From assembly GCA_020692355.1 (NCBI GenBank), contig JAIMKP010000019.1, forward strand, positions 20,664-55,589: DNA of 34,926 nt, read 5' to 3'. A program made the position numbers and the translations under genes. Each line of letters starts with the position of its first letter. Position 1 is the first letter of the stretch. The notes beneath the pieces were generated by a model. The model was not told the DNA's origin. It did not search any database and saw only the letters and a program-made list of their open reading frames with translations. This document shows positions 15,801-23,418 of the stretch, one piece after another. Source of the DNA: Desulfosporosinus sp. Its GTDB lineage: Bacteria; Bacillota; Desulfitobacteriia; Desulfitobacteriales; Desulfitobacteriaceae.

Positions 15801-17441
15801 TTAACTGATCCTCCCTCGCACTCCTGGTGGAACATGAAGCGCACCGCGCACGATCTGTCCCACGGTTTTGAATTCTTGCACGATTGGAAAAAAGTCAAAC
15901 TCCTCTTTCTGAGCATCGCGTAGATCAATCCCCTGGGCGGCAGCGAGGCGCAGAGCGACCTGTTCAAGAAAGGTATCAACTTCTAGGTGCGGTCGTTTCG
16001 AGCCTTCCCAAATCCCCTGCTCTCCGGTTTCTTCAATACGAAAACGGCGCAACACGGTATCAAGATGAAGTGTACAGGAAAACGTCGGTCGCGCTAAGGC
16101 GGCACCGATGGCATTGGAAACCTCAGGGTATCTGCCGATCCGCACTTTTGTGTGCAGGCGTTCTTCGAGATAGGTTTTGAGCCCGCTAGCGCATCCGCCA
16201 CTGGCCCAGACATGAAGCTGTAAAGCCTCATGTGGGTGTAGAACTCCCCAAATCTTGTAGGCTGGCTCCTCCCGCCACTCCTTTTCCAAGCTTTCGATTT
16301 CCTGGGCAATCCGCTCCGCAACCATTTGCAGGATGTGCTGGGCCGTTTGAGCAAGTTCCTGGGGTTGCATTAGGGATGCCAAAGCCGCTCCCGCTTTCTG
16401 GCGGTCGCCGAAGGGAACAAGACCGAGATAGCACATGGCATCCGTCGGGGTCGGTACGGGCCCACCCAGGCAAAAGGCCGGCCCCAGACGATATCTAGCT
16501 AAGCTCAGTTCCTTTCCCTGGCGTATAACCGCAGAATCTCCACCAACTGGAACCGAGCGAACGGCCAAGGAACGGACAAGGGTGGCAAACGGCCCGATTT
16601 GCGCCCCGCGCGAACTCAAGAGTGGGGAATTCGAGAGAACGATCCCTAAGTCCGTTGTCGTCCCGCCAATATCAACGACCACAAAGGATGAAGCATCAGT
16701 TTGGGCCATCGCCCCTAACACACTGGCAGCCGGGCCGGAATAGACGGTTTCTACGGGTCGAATTCGGCTCAAGGGCAGAACCCCGCCGTCTGCTTTAAGT
16801 ACCATGATTGGAGCTCGAATACCGCGCTGGGCCACGGCTTGTTCTAAACCAGAAGCAAATTGCGTAAAAAGCTCAGTACTCGTCAAGTTAAGGTAGGCCG
16901 TTAAGCTACGACGATAAAAATTCGCTTGGCCCCAGTCATGCCCTAGGGCAATATGGGCCTGGGGATCGGCTTGGCGAAACACGGTCGCCAAGCGTTCTTC
17001 ATGGATTTTATTGCGGTGAGAAAACTTGCCGACAATGGTTACGAGGTTTGATTCTCTCTCTTTCTTCCACTGTTGGGCGGCACGGTACCATTCCAAGTCA
17101 TTGGGCTGAACCACTTCCCGGCCACGGTAATCTATCTCCCCGGACAGAACTTCATAAGGGATGGGCCAAGCGAACGACTCCATTTTCATACCCGACCCTG
17201 GGAGGAGATAGACTTTTCCTTCGGGCAAGCGCCTTTGTAGAATTCCGTTCGTCACAAGGGTTGTGCTCACGGTGATATGCTCCAATTCTTTCCCTGCTAC
17301 ATCGAGTTGATCCAGGGCATTGAGTAGGGTCAGCAGCAGGTTTTCCTGGGTCGGCACTTTGGTCTTTTTGGTGATGACGCCCTCTGTGAGCAGAACCGCA
17401 TCGGTAAAAGTCCCCCCCACATCAATCCCAACTTGGCTCAT
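15801..17441 (-). CDS. Hydantoinase/oxoprolinase (HyuA)-family protein
   Basis: A 546-residue soluble protein of the HyuA/oxoprolinase ATPase-like family, related to acetone carboxylase and N-methylhydantoinase subunit A. The N-terminal phosphate-binding stretch GIDVGGTFTDAVLL (residues 4-17) and the second site VVDIGGTTTDLGIVL identify the actin-like ATP fold. HITVSTTLVTNGILQRR is the typical HyuA_N segment. At 546 residues it is shorter than most HyuA proteins (about 650-700), and no HyuB partner is present. It therefore may not be a classical hydantoinase. AAGGGGG precedes the ATG at 17441. It follows mutS by 13 bases and abuts the deacetylase-like gene, which suggests these two work together on one substrate; that is inference. 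Confidence 0.85.
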   Translation of the reverse strand: MSQVGIDVGGTFTDAVLLTEGVITKKTKVPTQENLLLTLLNALDQLDVAGKELEHITVSTTLVTNGILQRRLPEGKVYLLPGSGMKMESFAWPIPYEVLSGEIDYRGREVVQPNDLEWYRAAQQWKKERESNLVTIVGKFSHRNKIHEERLATVFRQADPQAHIALGHDWGQANFYRRSLTAYLNLTSTELFTQFASGLEQAVAQRGIRAPIMVLKADGGVLPLSRIRPVETVYSGPAASVLGAMAQTDASSFVVVDIGGTTTDLGIVLSNSPLLSSRGAQIGPFATLVRSLAVRSVPVGGDSAVIRQGKELSLARYRLGPAFCLGGPVPTPTDAMCYLGLVPFGDRQKAGAALASLMQPQELAQTAQHILQMVAERIAQEIESLEKEWREEPAYKIWGVLHPHEALQLHVWASGGCASGLKTYLEERLHTKVRIGRYPEVSNAIGAALARPTFSCTLHLDTVLRRFRIEETGEQGIWEGSKRPHLEVDTFLEQVALRLAAAQGIDLRDAQKEEFDFFPIVQEFKTVGQIVRGALHVPPGVRGRIS

Positions 17442-17454
17442 TCCCTAACCCCCT

Positions 17455-20007
17455 TCACATCACTTCTAAAACCCTTAATCGTTCCCTCAGCTCAAATAAG
17501 TAATCCAATGCTTGGCGAGGGCTCATGTCTTCCACGTCGAGATCCGCAATCTCGCTTAAGAGCGGATGAAGCTCCGGTTCATCAAAAAGAGCCAGTTGAG
17601 TGGCCGGTTTGGACTGCAACAACTCTTGGGTATGACCAGAGGAACTTTCCAATTCCTGTAGCAAGCCTTTAGCCCGTTGCAGCAAATCCCCTGGAACTCC
17701 TGCTAGGCGAGCGACTTGAATGCCGTAACTTCGATCCGCTTTTCCGGGGAGAATCTTATGCAAAAAAATGATCTCCTCCCCATGTTCACGCACACTCACA
17801 TGTAGGTTAAAAGCCCCTGGAAACGCTTCAAGCTGTGTGAGTTCATGATAGTGAGTGGCAAACAGAGTTTTCGGCTGCAAGGCCGGGTTTTTCAATAAAT
17901 ATTCGGCAACTGCCCAGGCGATACTTAACCCATCAAAGGTGGCTGTTCCCCTCCCGACCTCATCCAGAATCACCAAGCTGTTAGGTGTGGCTTTTTTGAG
18001 AATCTGGGCGACCTCCTGCATTTCTACCATGAAGGTGCTTTGTCCGGAAGCCAAATCATCAGAAGCCCCCACACGGGTGAAGATTCGATCCACCAAAGAA
18101 ATATCCGCTTTCTTGGCTGGGACAAAGGATCCCATGTGCGCCATTAGCGTGATGAGCGCGACTTGACGCATGTAGGTTGATTTACCCGCCATGTTCGGAC
18201 CGGTGATAATCCCTAGATGTTTTTTTCGGGTGAGCACGGTATCATTGGGAACAAAGGTCGCAGACTCCAGCATCTCCTCCACCACCGGATGCCGCCCCTC
18301 GCTGATTTGAAGTTCTCCCCGCTCATTCAGCTCAGGGCGCACATAATCATGACGTACCGCCGTCTCGGCTAATCCTGCTAGAACATCAATTTCAGCAAGT
18401 TCCTGAGCAAGCCTCAGTATTTCTGTGGTTGCCTGGCGCGCTTCCTCCCTCAATTCCAGAAAGATCTGATACTCCAATTCTTTGAGCCGGTTTTCCGCCG
18501 TTAGGATCTTCTCCTCATAGGCCTTGAGTTCAGGCGTGACAAACCGCTCTGCATTGGCTAAGGTTTGTTTACGCAGATAATCGCTGGGCACGAGATGAGC
18601 ATTCGCATGCGTAATCTCGATGTAATAACCAAAGACCCTATTGTATCCCACTTTGAGTGAACGGATCCCTGTCCGCTCCCGTTCGCTGCTTTCTAAAGCA
18701 GCCACCCAACCCCGGCCGCCTGAAGCCACTTCCCTCAGGCTATCAACTTCAGAGGAATATCCGCGTTGAATCAAGTTCCCGTCCTTGATTCCAAGTGGCG
18801 CTTCAGGGTTCAACGCGTTTTCCAAGTTTTCGGCCAAAGCAGGGATAGCAGGCGAATATTTTAGATAGGATTGCAGCGGGACAGCACCGCTTTCCTGTAG
18901 TACCTCCTGCAACAGGGGAACGGATTTTAAGGTTTGGGCAAGAGCCAGCATATCCCTGGCATTCGCATTTCCATAGGCGATCTTTCCCATTAAACGTTTG
19001 GCGTCATATACTTTAGCCAGACGCCCCTGCAAGTCTCCCCTGAGAAACCCATCCTCGACGAGGGCTGTGACCGCATCCAAGCGCCGGTTGATTTTTGTTT
19101 TTGAAAGGAGTGGCTGTTCTACCCAGTGGCGCAGGAGTCGGGTGCCGCCAGCCGTTTTTGTTCGATCCAGAACCGCCAGGAGCGTCCCTTTACGTGTTTT
19201 ACCACGCATCCCCTCTGTCAATTCCAGGTTGCGCCGCGTCCAGGGATCGAGGCCCATCCATTCCCCCTGACGATGCACTTTAATCTCGAGAATATGACTG
19301 GGATTCACACCCGGCATATTTTCCTCAAAGTAGCGCCAGAGCGCGTTAGCCGCTTGACCAGCGGCAGGGTACTCTAAAAAAAGAGCAGCCTGCGCGGGAA
19401 AACGCTCAGCGAGAGCCTCCACTCCGAGAAAATCGGCACGGGCCCGTTCTGTTAAGTAATACCCTTGCCAGGCTTGGGGTCGTGCCCTTAAATCCCTTGG
19501 CAGCAAAAGTTCAGCCGGATGGATGCGAGCGAGTTCAGCTTGTAGCTGCTCCAGAGCGCGGGTTTGAAACATGGCAAACTCGCCGGAAGCCACATCCAAA
19601 AAAGCCAATCCCCATTCCACATCATAGAAAACACTGGCCAGGTAGTTATCCTGTTCCTCAGGGAGGTTTTCGGTCAATGTCCCTGGGGAAACAATGCGAA
19701 TGATTTCCCGCTTGACAATCCCTTTAGCCTGCTTAGGGTCTTCGACTTGCTCACATATGGCTACCTTATACCCGGCTGACACCAATTTCGCCATATAATG
19801 TTCAACCGCATGATAAGGGACACCACACATGGGTACCCTCTGACTACCCCCTGCATCCCGTCCGGTCAAGGCTATCTCGAGAATCGGTGCAGCCAATTCG
19901 GCATCAGCTGCAAACATTTCGTAAAAATCCCCTAAACGGAAGAACAGAATCGCTTCCGGTATCTGCGCCTTAATCTGTTGGTACTGCTGCATCATCGGGG
20001 TACTCAT
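17455..20007 (-). CDS. mutS: DNA mismatch repair protein MutS
   Basis: An 850-residue mismatch-recognition ATPase of normal MutS1 length. The N-terminus has the mismatch-reading Phe-x-Glu in FFRLGDFYEMF (F28, E30). The C-terminal ABC-type ATPase has Walker A GPNMAGKSTYMRQ, the DDLASGQSTFMVEM signature, Walker B LVILDEVGRGTATFDG and the downstream FATHYHELTQL. After about residue 790 there is a short tail with the helix-turn-helix dimer region (DMSPRQALDYLFELRERL). It starts at ATG 20007 with GGAGAA upstream. A terminator after the YlbF-like gene precedes it, so it may have its own promoter or depend on read-through. It acts with MutL. Confidence 0.97.
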   Translation of the reverse strand: MSTPMMQQYQQIKAQIPEAILFFRLGDFYEMFAADAELAAPILEIALTGRDAGGSQRVPMCGVPYHAVEHYMAKLVSAGYKVAICEQVEDPKQAKGIVKREIIRIVSPGTLTENLPEEQDNYLASVFYDVEWGLAFLDVASGEFAMFQTRALEQLQAELARIHPAELLLPRDLRARPQAWQGYYLTERARADFLGVEALAERFPAQAALFLEYPAAGQAANALWRYFEENMPGVNPSHILEIKVHRQGEWMGLDPWTRRNLELTEGMRGKTRKGTLLAVLDRTKTAGGTRLLRHWVEQPLLSKTKINRRLDAVTALVEDGFLRGDLQGRLAKVYDAKRLMGKIAYGNANARDMLALAQTLKSVPLLQEVLQESGAVPLQSYLKYSPAIPALAENLENALNPEAPLGIKDGNLIQRGYSSEVDSLREVASGGRGWVAALESSERERTGIRSLKVGYNRVFGYYIEITHANAHLVPSDYLRKQTLANAERFVTPELKAYEEKILTAENRLKELEYQIFLELREEARQATTEILRLAQELAEIDVLAGLAETAVRHDYVRPELNERGELQISEGRHPVVEEMLESATFVPNDTVLTRKKHLGIITGPNMAGKSTYMRQVALITLMAHMGSFVPAKKADISLVDRIFTRVGASDDLASGQSTFMVEMQEVAQILKKATPNSLVILDEVGRGTATFDGLSIAWAVAEYLLKNPALQPKTLFATHYHELTQLEAFPGAFNLHVSVREHGEEIIFLHKILPGKADRSYGIQVARLAGVPGDLLQRAKGLLQELESSSGHTQELLQSKPATQLALFDEPELHPLLSEIADLDVEDMSPRQALDYLFELRERLRVLEVM

Positions 20008-20043
20008 GCCGTGATTCTCCTTTTTCCTCTCGAAACTTTTAAA

Positions 20044-20072
20044 AAGGGAAGAGCCTGAAAAGCTCTTCCCTT
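20044..20072 (-). terminator. Terminator between YlbF-like gene and mutS
   Basis: The perfect 11-base stem AAGGGAAGAGC/GCTCTTCCCTT is followed on the minus strand by a TTTTT tract. It lies 25 bases beyond the YlbF-like stop and 37 bases before the mutS start. Confidence 0.85.
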
Positions 20073-20096
20073 GACTCTAATGATGATTTATTGAGC

Positions 20097-20501
20097 TTAA
20101 AATTGGGTGTGGCAAGTGCTGCACCCATCGGAGCCACAGGTTGAACAACCGTCCCCGGAAGCTTCCTCGCCATAGGCAATGGCATTGGCTAAGACCGAGT
20201 TCACGGAGTCCAGCATCTCTGTAAATTTGTCTTGGGCTTGTAAATAGGCAAAAATTAAAGGATGACTTTCTACGCTCTCTTCCATCGTAGACACGGCCTT
20301 CTGATCCGCTTCGGAAAGAGTTTGACCTTGTTGCTGTAAGCCACGGATGCGATTTTGAACTTCTTGGAACTCGGCGATGATCTGCTGAGCTTGATCATCG
20401 GCCAGCATGGCCTGCTCGGTTTCCCGCAAAGCAGCCAGTTCTTCACTGGCAGCGATAGCATCTGCGAGGATTTGAGCTTTGTCATAAATCTCTACATTCA
20501 T
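20097..20501 (-). CDS. YlbF/YmcA-family (Ric) regulator, Cys-rich tail
   Basis: A 134-residue helical protein of the YlbF/YmcA family. In B. subtilis, RicA (YmcA), RicF (YlbF) and RicT (YaaT) form an Fe-S-containing complex needed for RNase Y-dependent mRNA maturation and for competence, biofilm and sporulation. The region IYDKAQILADAIAASEELAALRETEQAML to about residue 110 is the family core. The tail has CSTC-GSDG-CSTC (C119, C122, C127, C130). It lies directly downstream of miaB (69 bases), matching the ymcB-ymcA neighbourhood in Bacillus, so a RicA-like role is likely, although the Cys-rich tail recalls YlbF. A terminator follows it. Confidence 0.8.
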   Translation of the reverse strand: MNVEIYDKAQILADAIAASEELAALRETEQAMLADDQAQQIIAEFQEVQNRIRGLQQQGQTLSEADQKAVSTMEESVESHPLIFAYLQAQDKFTEMLDSVNSVLANAIAYGEEASGDGCSTCGSDGCSTCHTQF

Positions 20502-20570
20502 GCGTGCACCTCCTGTTATCCTTGATTCATTTCTACACAGATCTCGGGATTCCTGCTTATCGGGGGCGAA

Positions 20571-21905
20571 TTAAACCAATTCTCCAAAGATGGTCCAGGA
20601 ATGTGCCTCAAGCGCTCGAACCTGGACCAAGGAGCCGACGCAGGACTCCTCGGCCGCGAAGACGATGAGTTCATTCCCTCGGGTTCGCCCTGTCATGCGT
20701 TCCGGATTGGTTTTACTAGGACCTTCAACCAGAACTTCCCATGTCTTGCCTAACATTTTCTGCCGCCAGGCCAAACTTTCCGCATTTTGCACGCCCATCA
20801 ATTGCTGCAGTCGCCGTTTCTTGACATCAAGAGGGATTTGCGTCGGCATGATTGCAGCCGGAGTGCCCGAGCGCTTGGAATACATGAAGGTAAAGGCTTG
20901 GCTGTAATGAACCTGGCGAACCATATCCAAGGTTTGTTCAAAATCTGCTTTTGTTTCTCCAGGAAAGCCTACGATAATATCCGTCGTCAAGCTGCATTCC
21001 GGAAGCACGCGGCGGATAAATTCCACACGGTCTAAATAGTATTCCCGCGTGTATTTGCGGTTCATTCGTTTTAAAACATCATTACTTCCCGCCTGCACCG
21101 GTAGGTGAATGTGTTCGCAAAGATGCTTGCCCGCCGCGATGGTTAACACGAGTTTATCTGACAGATCTTTAGGGTGTGAGGTGATGAAGCGCACCCGGTA
21201 GAGCCCCGGAATCCGATCCACCTCCCCTAAAAGGTCTGCAAAATCATATCCGGAAGCAAACTCGCGCCCATAGGAATTCACATTTTGGCCCAGGAGGGTA
21301 ACTTCCCGGCAGCCATTGGCCACTAAATCCCGGATCTCCTCCATGATTTCCTCCGGTCGCCGACTGCGTTCCCGACCCCTGACATGCGGGACAATACAGT
21401 AAGTACAGTAATTGTCACATCCGAACATGATATTCACATTAGCTTTTATCTTACCTTTTTCAGCCAGAGGAAGCTCCATTCTTGCATCGGGTTCAGCCCA
21501 GATCTCAGCCACTTTTTCCCCTGCCTGCGCTTTCACCAATTGCTCAGCAAAATGATGAATGTTGTGAGTTCCCGTCCAGATGTCAACATGGGGAGCCTTT
21601 TTTTGCAAGTGCTGCAAAACCCCCGGTTGTTGCACCATACAGCCGCTCACGGCAATCTTCAAACGAGGATTTTTTTCTTTGATTTTCTTTAATTCCCCAA
21701 TTTTACCCAGAATCTTATTTTCAGCACTTTCTCGGACACAGCAGGTATTGATAATAATAAGATCCGCATCCTCCAGATTTCCGGATCGCTCATATCCTTG
21801 TTCGGAAGAAATCACGGTTAAGGTTTCCGCATCTCGTTCCGACATTTGGCAGCCGTAAACCAAAGTAACGACTTTTTTAGCATGAACATCCATCGTGTTG
21901 CACAT
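20571..21905 (-). CDS. miaB: tRNA methylthiotransferase MiaB
   Basis: A 444-residue radical-SAM enzyme that adds a methylthio group to C2 of isopentenyl-A37 in tRNA, the step after MiaA. The N-terminal UPF0004 domain supplies three cysteines for the auxiliary cluster (YGCQMSERD, INTCCVRESAE, SGCMVQQ). The radical-SAM motif CDNYCTYCIVPHVRGRERSR carries CxxxCxxC. GHKL-unrelated motifs HLPVQAGSN and TTDIIVGFPGET are typical of the family, and a TRAM RNA-binding domain ends the protein. The ATG at 21905 has GAAGG upstream. Transcription probably starts near 21984 from the promoter at 21991-22019. Confidence 0.97.
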   Translation of the reverse strand: MCNTMDVHAKKVVTLVYGCQMSERDAETLTVISSEQGYERSGNLEDADLIIINTCCVRESAENKILGKIGELKKIKEKNPRLKIAVSGCMVQQPGVLQHLQKKAPHVDIWTGTHNIHHFAEQLVKAQAGEKVAEIWAEPDARMELPLAEKGKIKANVNIMFGCDNYCTYCIVPHVRGRERSRRPEEIMEEIRDLVANGCREVTLLGQNVNSYGREFASGYDFADLLGEVDRIPGLYRVRFITSHPKDLSDKLVLTIAAGKHLCEHIHLPVQAGSNDVLKRMNRKYTREYYLDRVEFIRRVLPECSLTTDIIVGFPGETKADFEQTLDMVRQVHYSQAFTFMYSKRSGTPAAIMPTQIPLDVKKRRLQQLMGVQNAESLAWRQKMLGKTWEVLVEGPSKTNPERMTGRTRGNELIVFAAEESCVGSLVQVRALEAHSWTIFGELV

Positions 21906-21925
21906 GACCGACCTTCAACTCCTTT

Positions 21926-21984
21926 ATCCTCGTGCAAAAGTCAACTTCTATTAAGTGGGCGTTCAGGCAAAACGAGTTCACTTG
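21926..21984 (-). repeat. Dispersed leader repeat, copy A
   Basis: On the minus strand it reads AAGTGAACTCGTT, then TGAACGCCCACTT, then AATAGAAGTTGAC and CACGAGGAT. It aligns along its length with 25552-25611 before degV and shares AGTGAACTCGTT with the repeats at 9540 and 10220. It occupies the expected 5' untranslated region of miaB. Confidence 0.65.
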
Positions 21985-21990
21985 AAAGTT

Positions 21991-22019
21991 ATTATAGCGA
22001 ATTTTTAGCTTTTCGACAA
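21991..22019 (-). promoter_or_regulatory. Promoter of miaB
   Basis: TTGTCG (22019-22014), a 17-base spacer and TATAAT (21996-21991) on the minus strand form a good sigma-A promoter 86 bases before the miaB ATG. Confidence 0.65.
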
Positions 22020-22093
22020 ATGAAAGGCAAAATTAGCCTCGCATAATCCGCGCTCTGTGAGGGAAACTCTAAAATGCGGAGGTGAAGTTCAAC

Positions 22094-22246
22094 ATGAAAA
22101 ATCCACAAGTTCAATGCGACGTAACCACTTGCGTCTATAACGAAGACGCTAAACTGTGTCAGGCGAATGCCATCCAAATTACCCGCCATCATGCCCGTGT
22201 CGAAAACGTTGAGGGGACGGATTGCGGGACATTTGAATCGCGCTAG
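22094..22246 (+). CDS. DUF1540 cysteine-rich mini-protein
   Basis: A 50-residue gene with ATG at 22094 after GGAGGTGAAG. The product begins MKNPQVQCDVTTCVYN and contains four cysteines in the DUF1540 spacing (C8, C13, C22, C43) with LCQANAIQIT in the middle and GTDCGTFESR at the end. DUF1540 proteins are very small, probably metal-binding and common in spore-forming Firmicutes; their function is unknown. It is the only plus-strand gene within a long minus-strand region and is divergent from miaB. A symmetrical hairpin follows it. Confidence 0.85.
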   Translation: MKNPQVQCDVTTCVYNEDAKLCQANAIQITRHHARVENVEGTDCGTFESR

Positions 22247-22259
22247 GGGATCTCAAACA

Positions 22260-22284
22260 GACCAGCCCTTTTACAGGGCTGGTC
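22260..22284. terminator. Hairpin between convergent genes
   Basis: The 10-base stem GACCAGCCCT/AGGGCTGGTC lies between the DUF1540 gene and the end of the YtvI-like gene. T-runs are poor on both sides, so it is a weak, possibly two-way terminator. Confidence 0.6.
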
Positions 22285-22368
22285 TTAGAACCTCTACCAC
22301 CCCATGAACCACCTTCTCGTTGCCAAAGGTAGGGAATTCGATGGATTCATCTCTCAAAAAATGCCGGA

Positions 22369-23418
22369 TCACAGGCTGCGGAAAACCCCTGCTTTTTGCA
22401 AAGAGCGATAAGCAATCAAGATAAATGGGCCGAGAACTAAGCCGACAACACCTGTCGCCGCTAAGCCAATGTACATACTGATGAGCACAAATAATGGATC
22501 CAGACCGACATTATCCCCAAGGATTTTCGGTTCCACAACATGACGCATGACAGTTATGGCCGATGCCAGGAGAATGAGCTGTAGGGCAAACCAAGTGTGT
22601 CCCATCAAGAAAGCGATAGTCGCCCAAGGAATTAGCACAATACCAACTCCCAAGACAGGCAAGATTCCGAAAATCCCCGTAATCGTCCCGAGGATAAGCG
22701 CATATTTCGCCTTGATCAGTATTAGCCCGGTGATCGATAGACCCAAAGTAATCAGAAAGACGATAAATTCGGCCTTAACAAACCCGCCAAAAGCTGTTGC
22801 AAAGTCCCTGCCCAACTCTCTAATACTTTCTTGCCATTCCAAAGGGAAAATCCGGACAATATCAGAAATATAGCGCTGACTGTTTCTGGACATGAAATAG
22901 GTAGCCACCAAACTAATGATGAGAATGATGATCCATTCAGGAATAGCCACAGCCATGGAGAAACCCGTGGTCAGAATCGAAGGTACTGAATGAAGCATGG
23001 AATTTACCGTATTGTTCAGGTAATCAACGTAATAGCTGGGAACTTTGAGATACACCGTTTCAACGGTAGTCATCCAATGCGAAAAAAACCGTTGTAATAC
23101 ATGGCTGTAGAAAGGCCAGTGCAGATAGATGTCATGCACCTCTTGAGTTAAGCGGGTGATCAAGAAACTGACAATTCCGCCTAACCCCCCCACGACGATC
23201 ACCATGGAAGTCAGCACGCCGACCTCAATCGGAAAATGCAGGCGGCGAACCAGGAACTTCTTCAGTGGATTGATCGCTGCAGTGAGTATAAAGGCAATAA
23301 TAAAAGGCAAAAAGAGAATGAGAAATCGTCCCACTAAATAAATCAGAATCCCAATAATCACCCAAAAGAGGACGAATTTAAGGCTGCGTGCCATAAAATT
23401 CTTCGTAATCGCATTCAT
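22369..23418 (-). CDS. ytvI: AI-2E/YtvI-family membrane protein
   Basis: A 349-residue protein with about eight hydrophobic helices, of the AI-2E exporter/UPF0118 family. It has the family's soluble middle segment (about 85-150) and the C-terminal LGDNVGLDPLFVLISMYIGLAATGVVGLVLGP, which is highly typical. In sporulating Firmicutes the closest named members are YtvI (sporulation integral membrane protein); transport of signalling molecules, or Na+/H+ exchange, has been reported for relatives. The ATG at 23418 overlaps the carboxypeptidase stop in an ATGA, so translation is probably coupled. The partnership with a DacF-like enzyme fits a role in envelope work during sporulation, but that is inference. 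Confidence 0.82.
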   Translation of the reverse strand: MNAITKNFMARSLKFVLFWVIIGILIYLVGRFLILFLPFIIAFILTAAINPLKKFLVRRLHFPIEVGVLTSMVIVVGGLGGIVSFLITRLTQEVHDIYLHWPFYSHVLQRFFSHWMTTVETVYLKVPSYYVDYLNNTVNSMLHSVPSILTTGFSMAVAIPEWIIILIISLVATYFMSRNSQRYISDIVRIFPLEWQESIRELGRDFATAFGGFVKAEFIVFLITLGLSITGLILIKAKYALILGTITGIFGILPVLGVGIVLIPWATIAFLMGHTWFALQLILLASAITVMRHVVEPKILGDNVGLDPLFVLISMYIGLAATGVVGLVLGPFILIAYRSLQKAGVFRSL

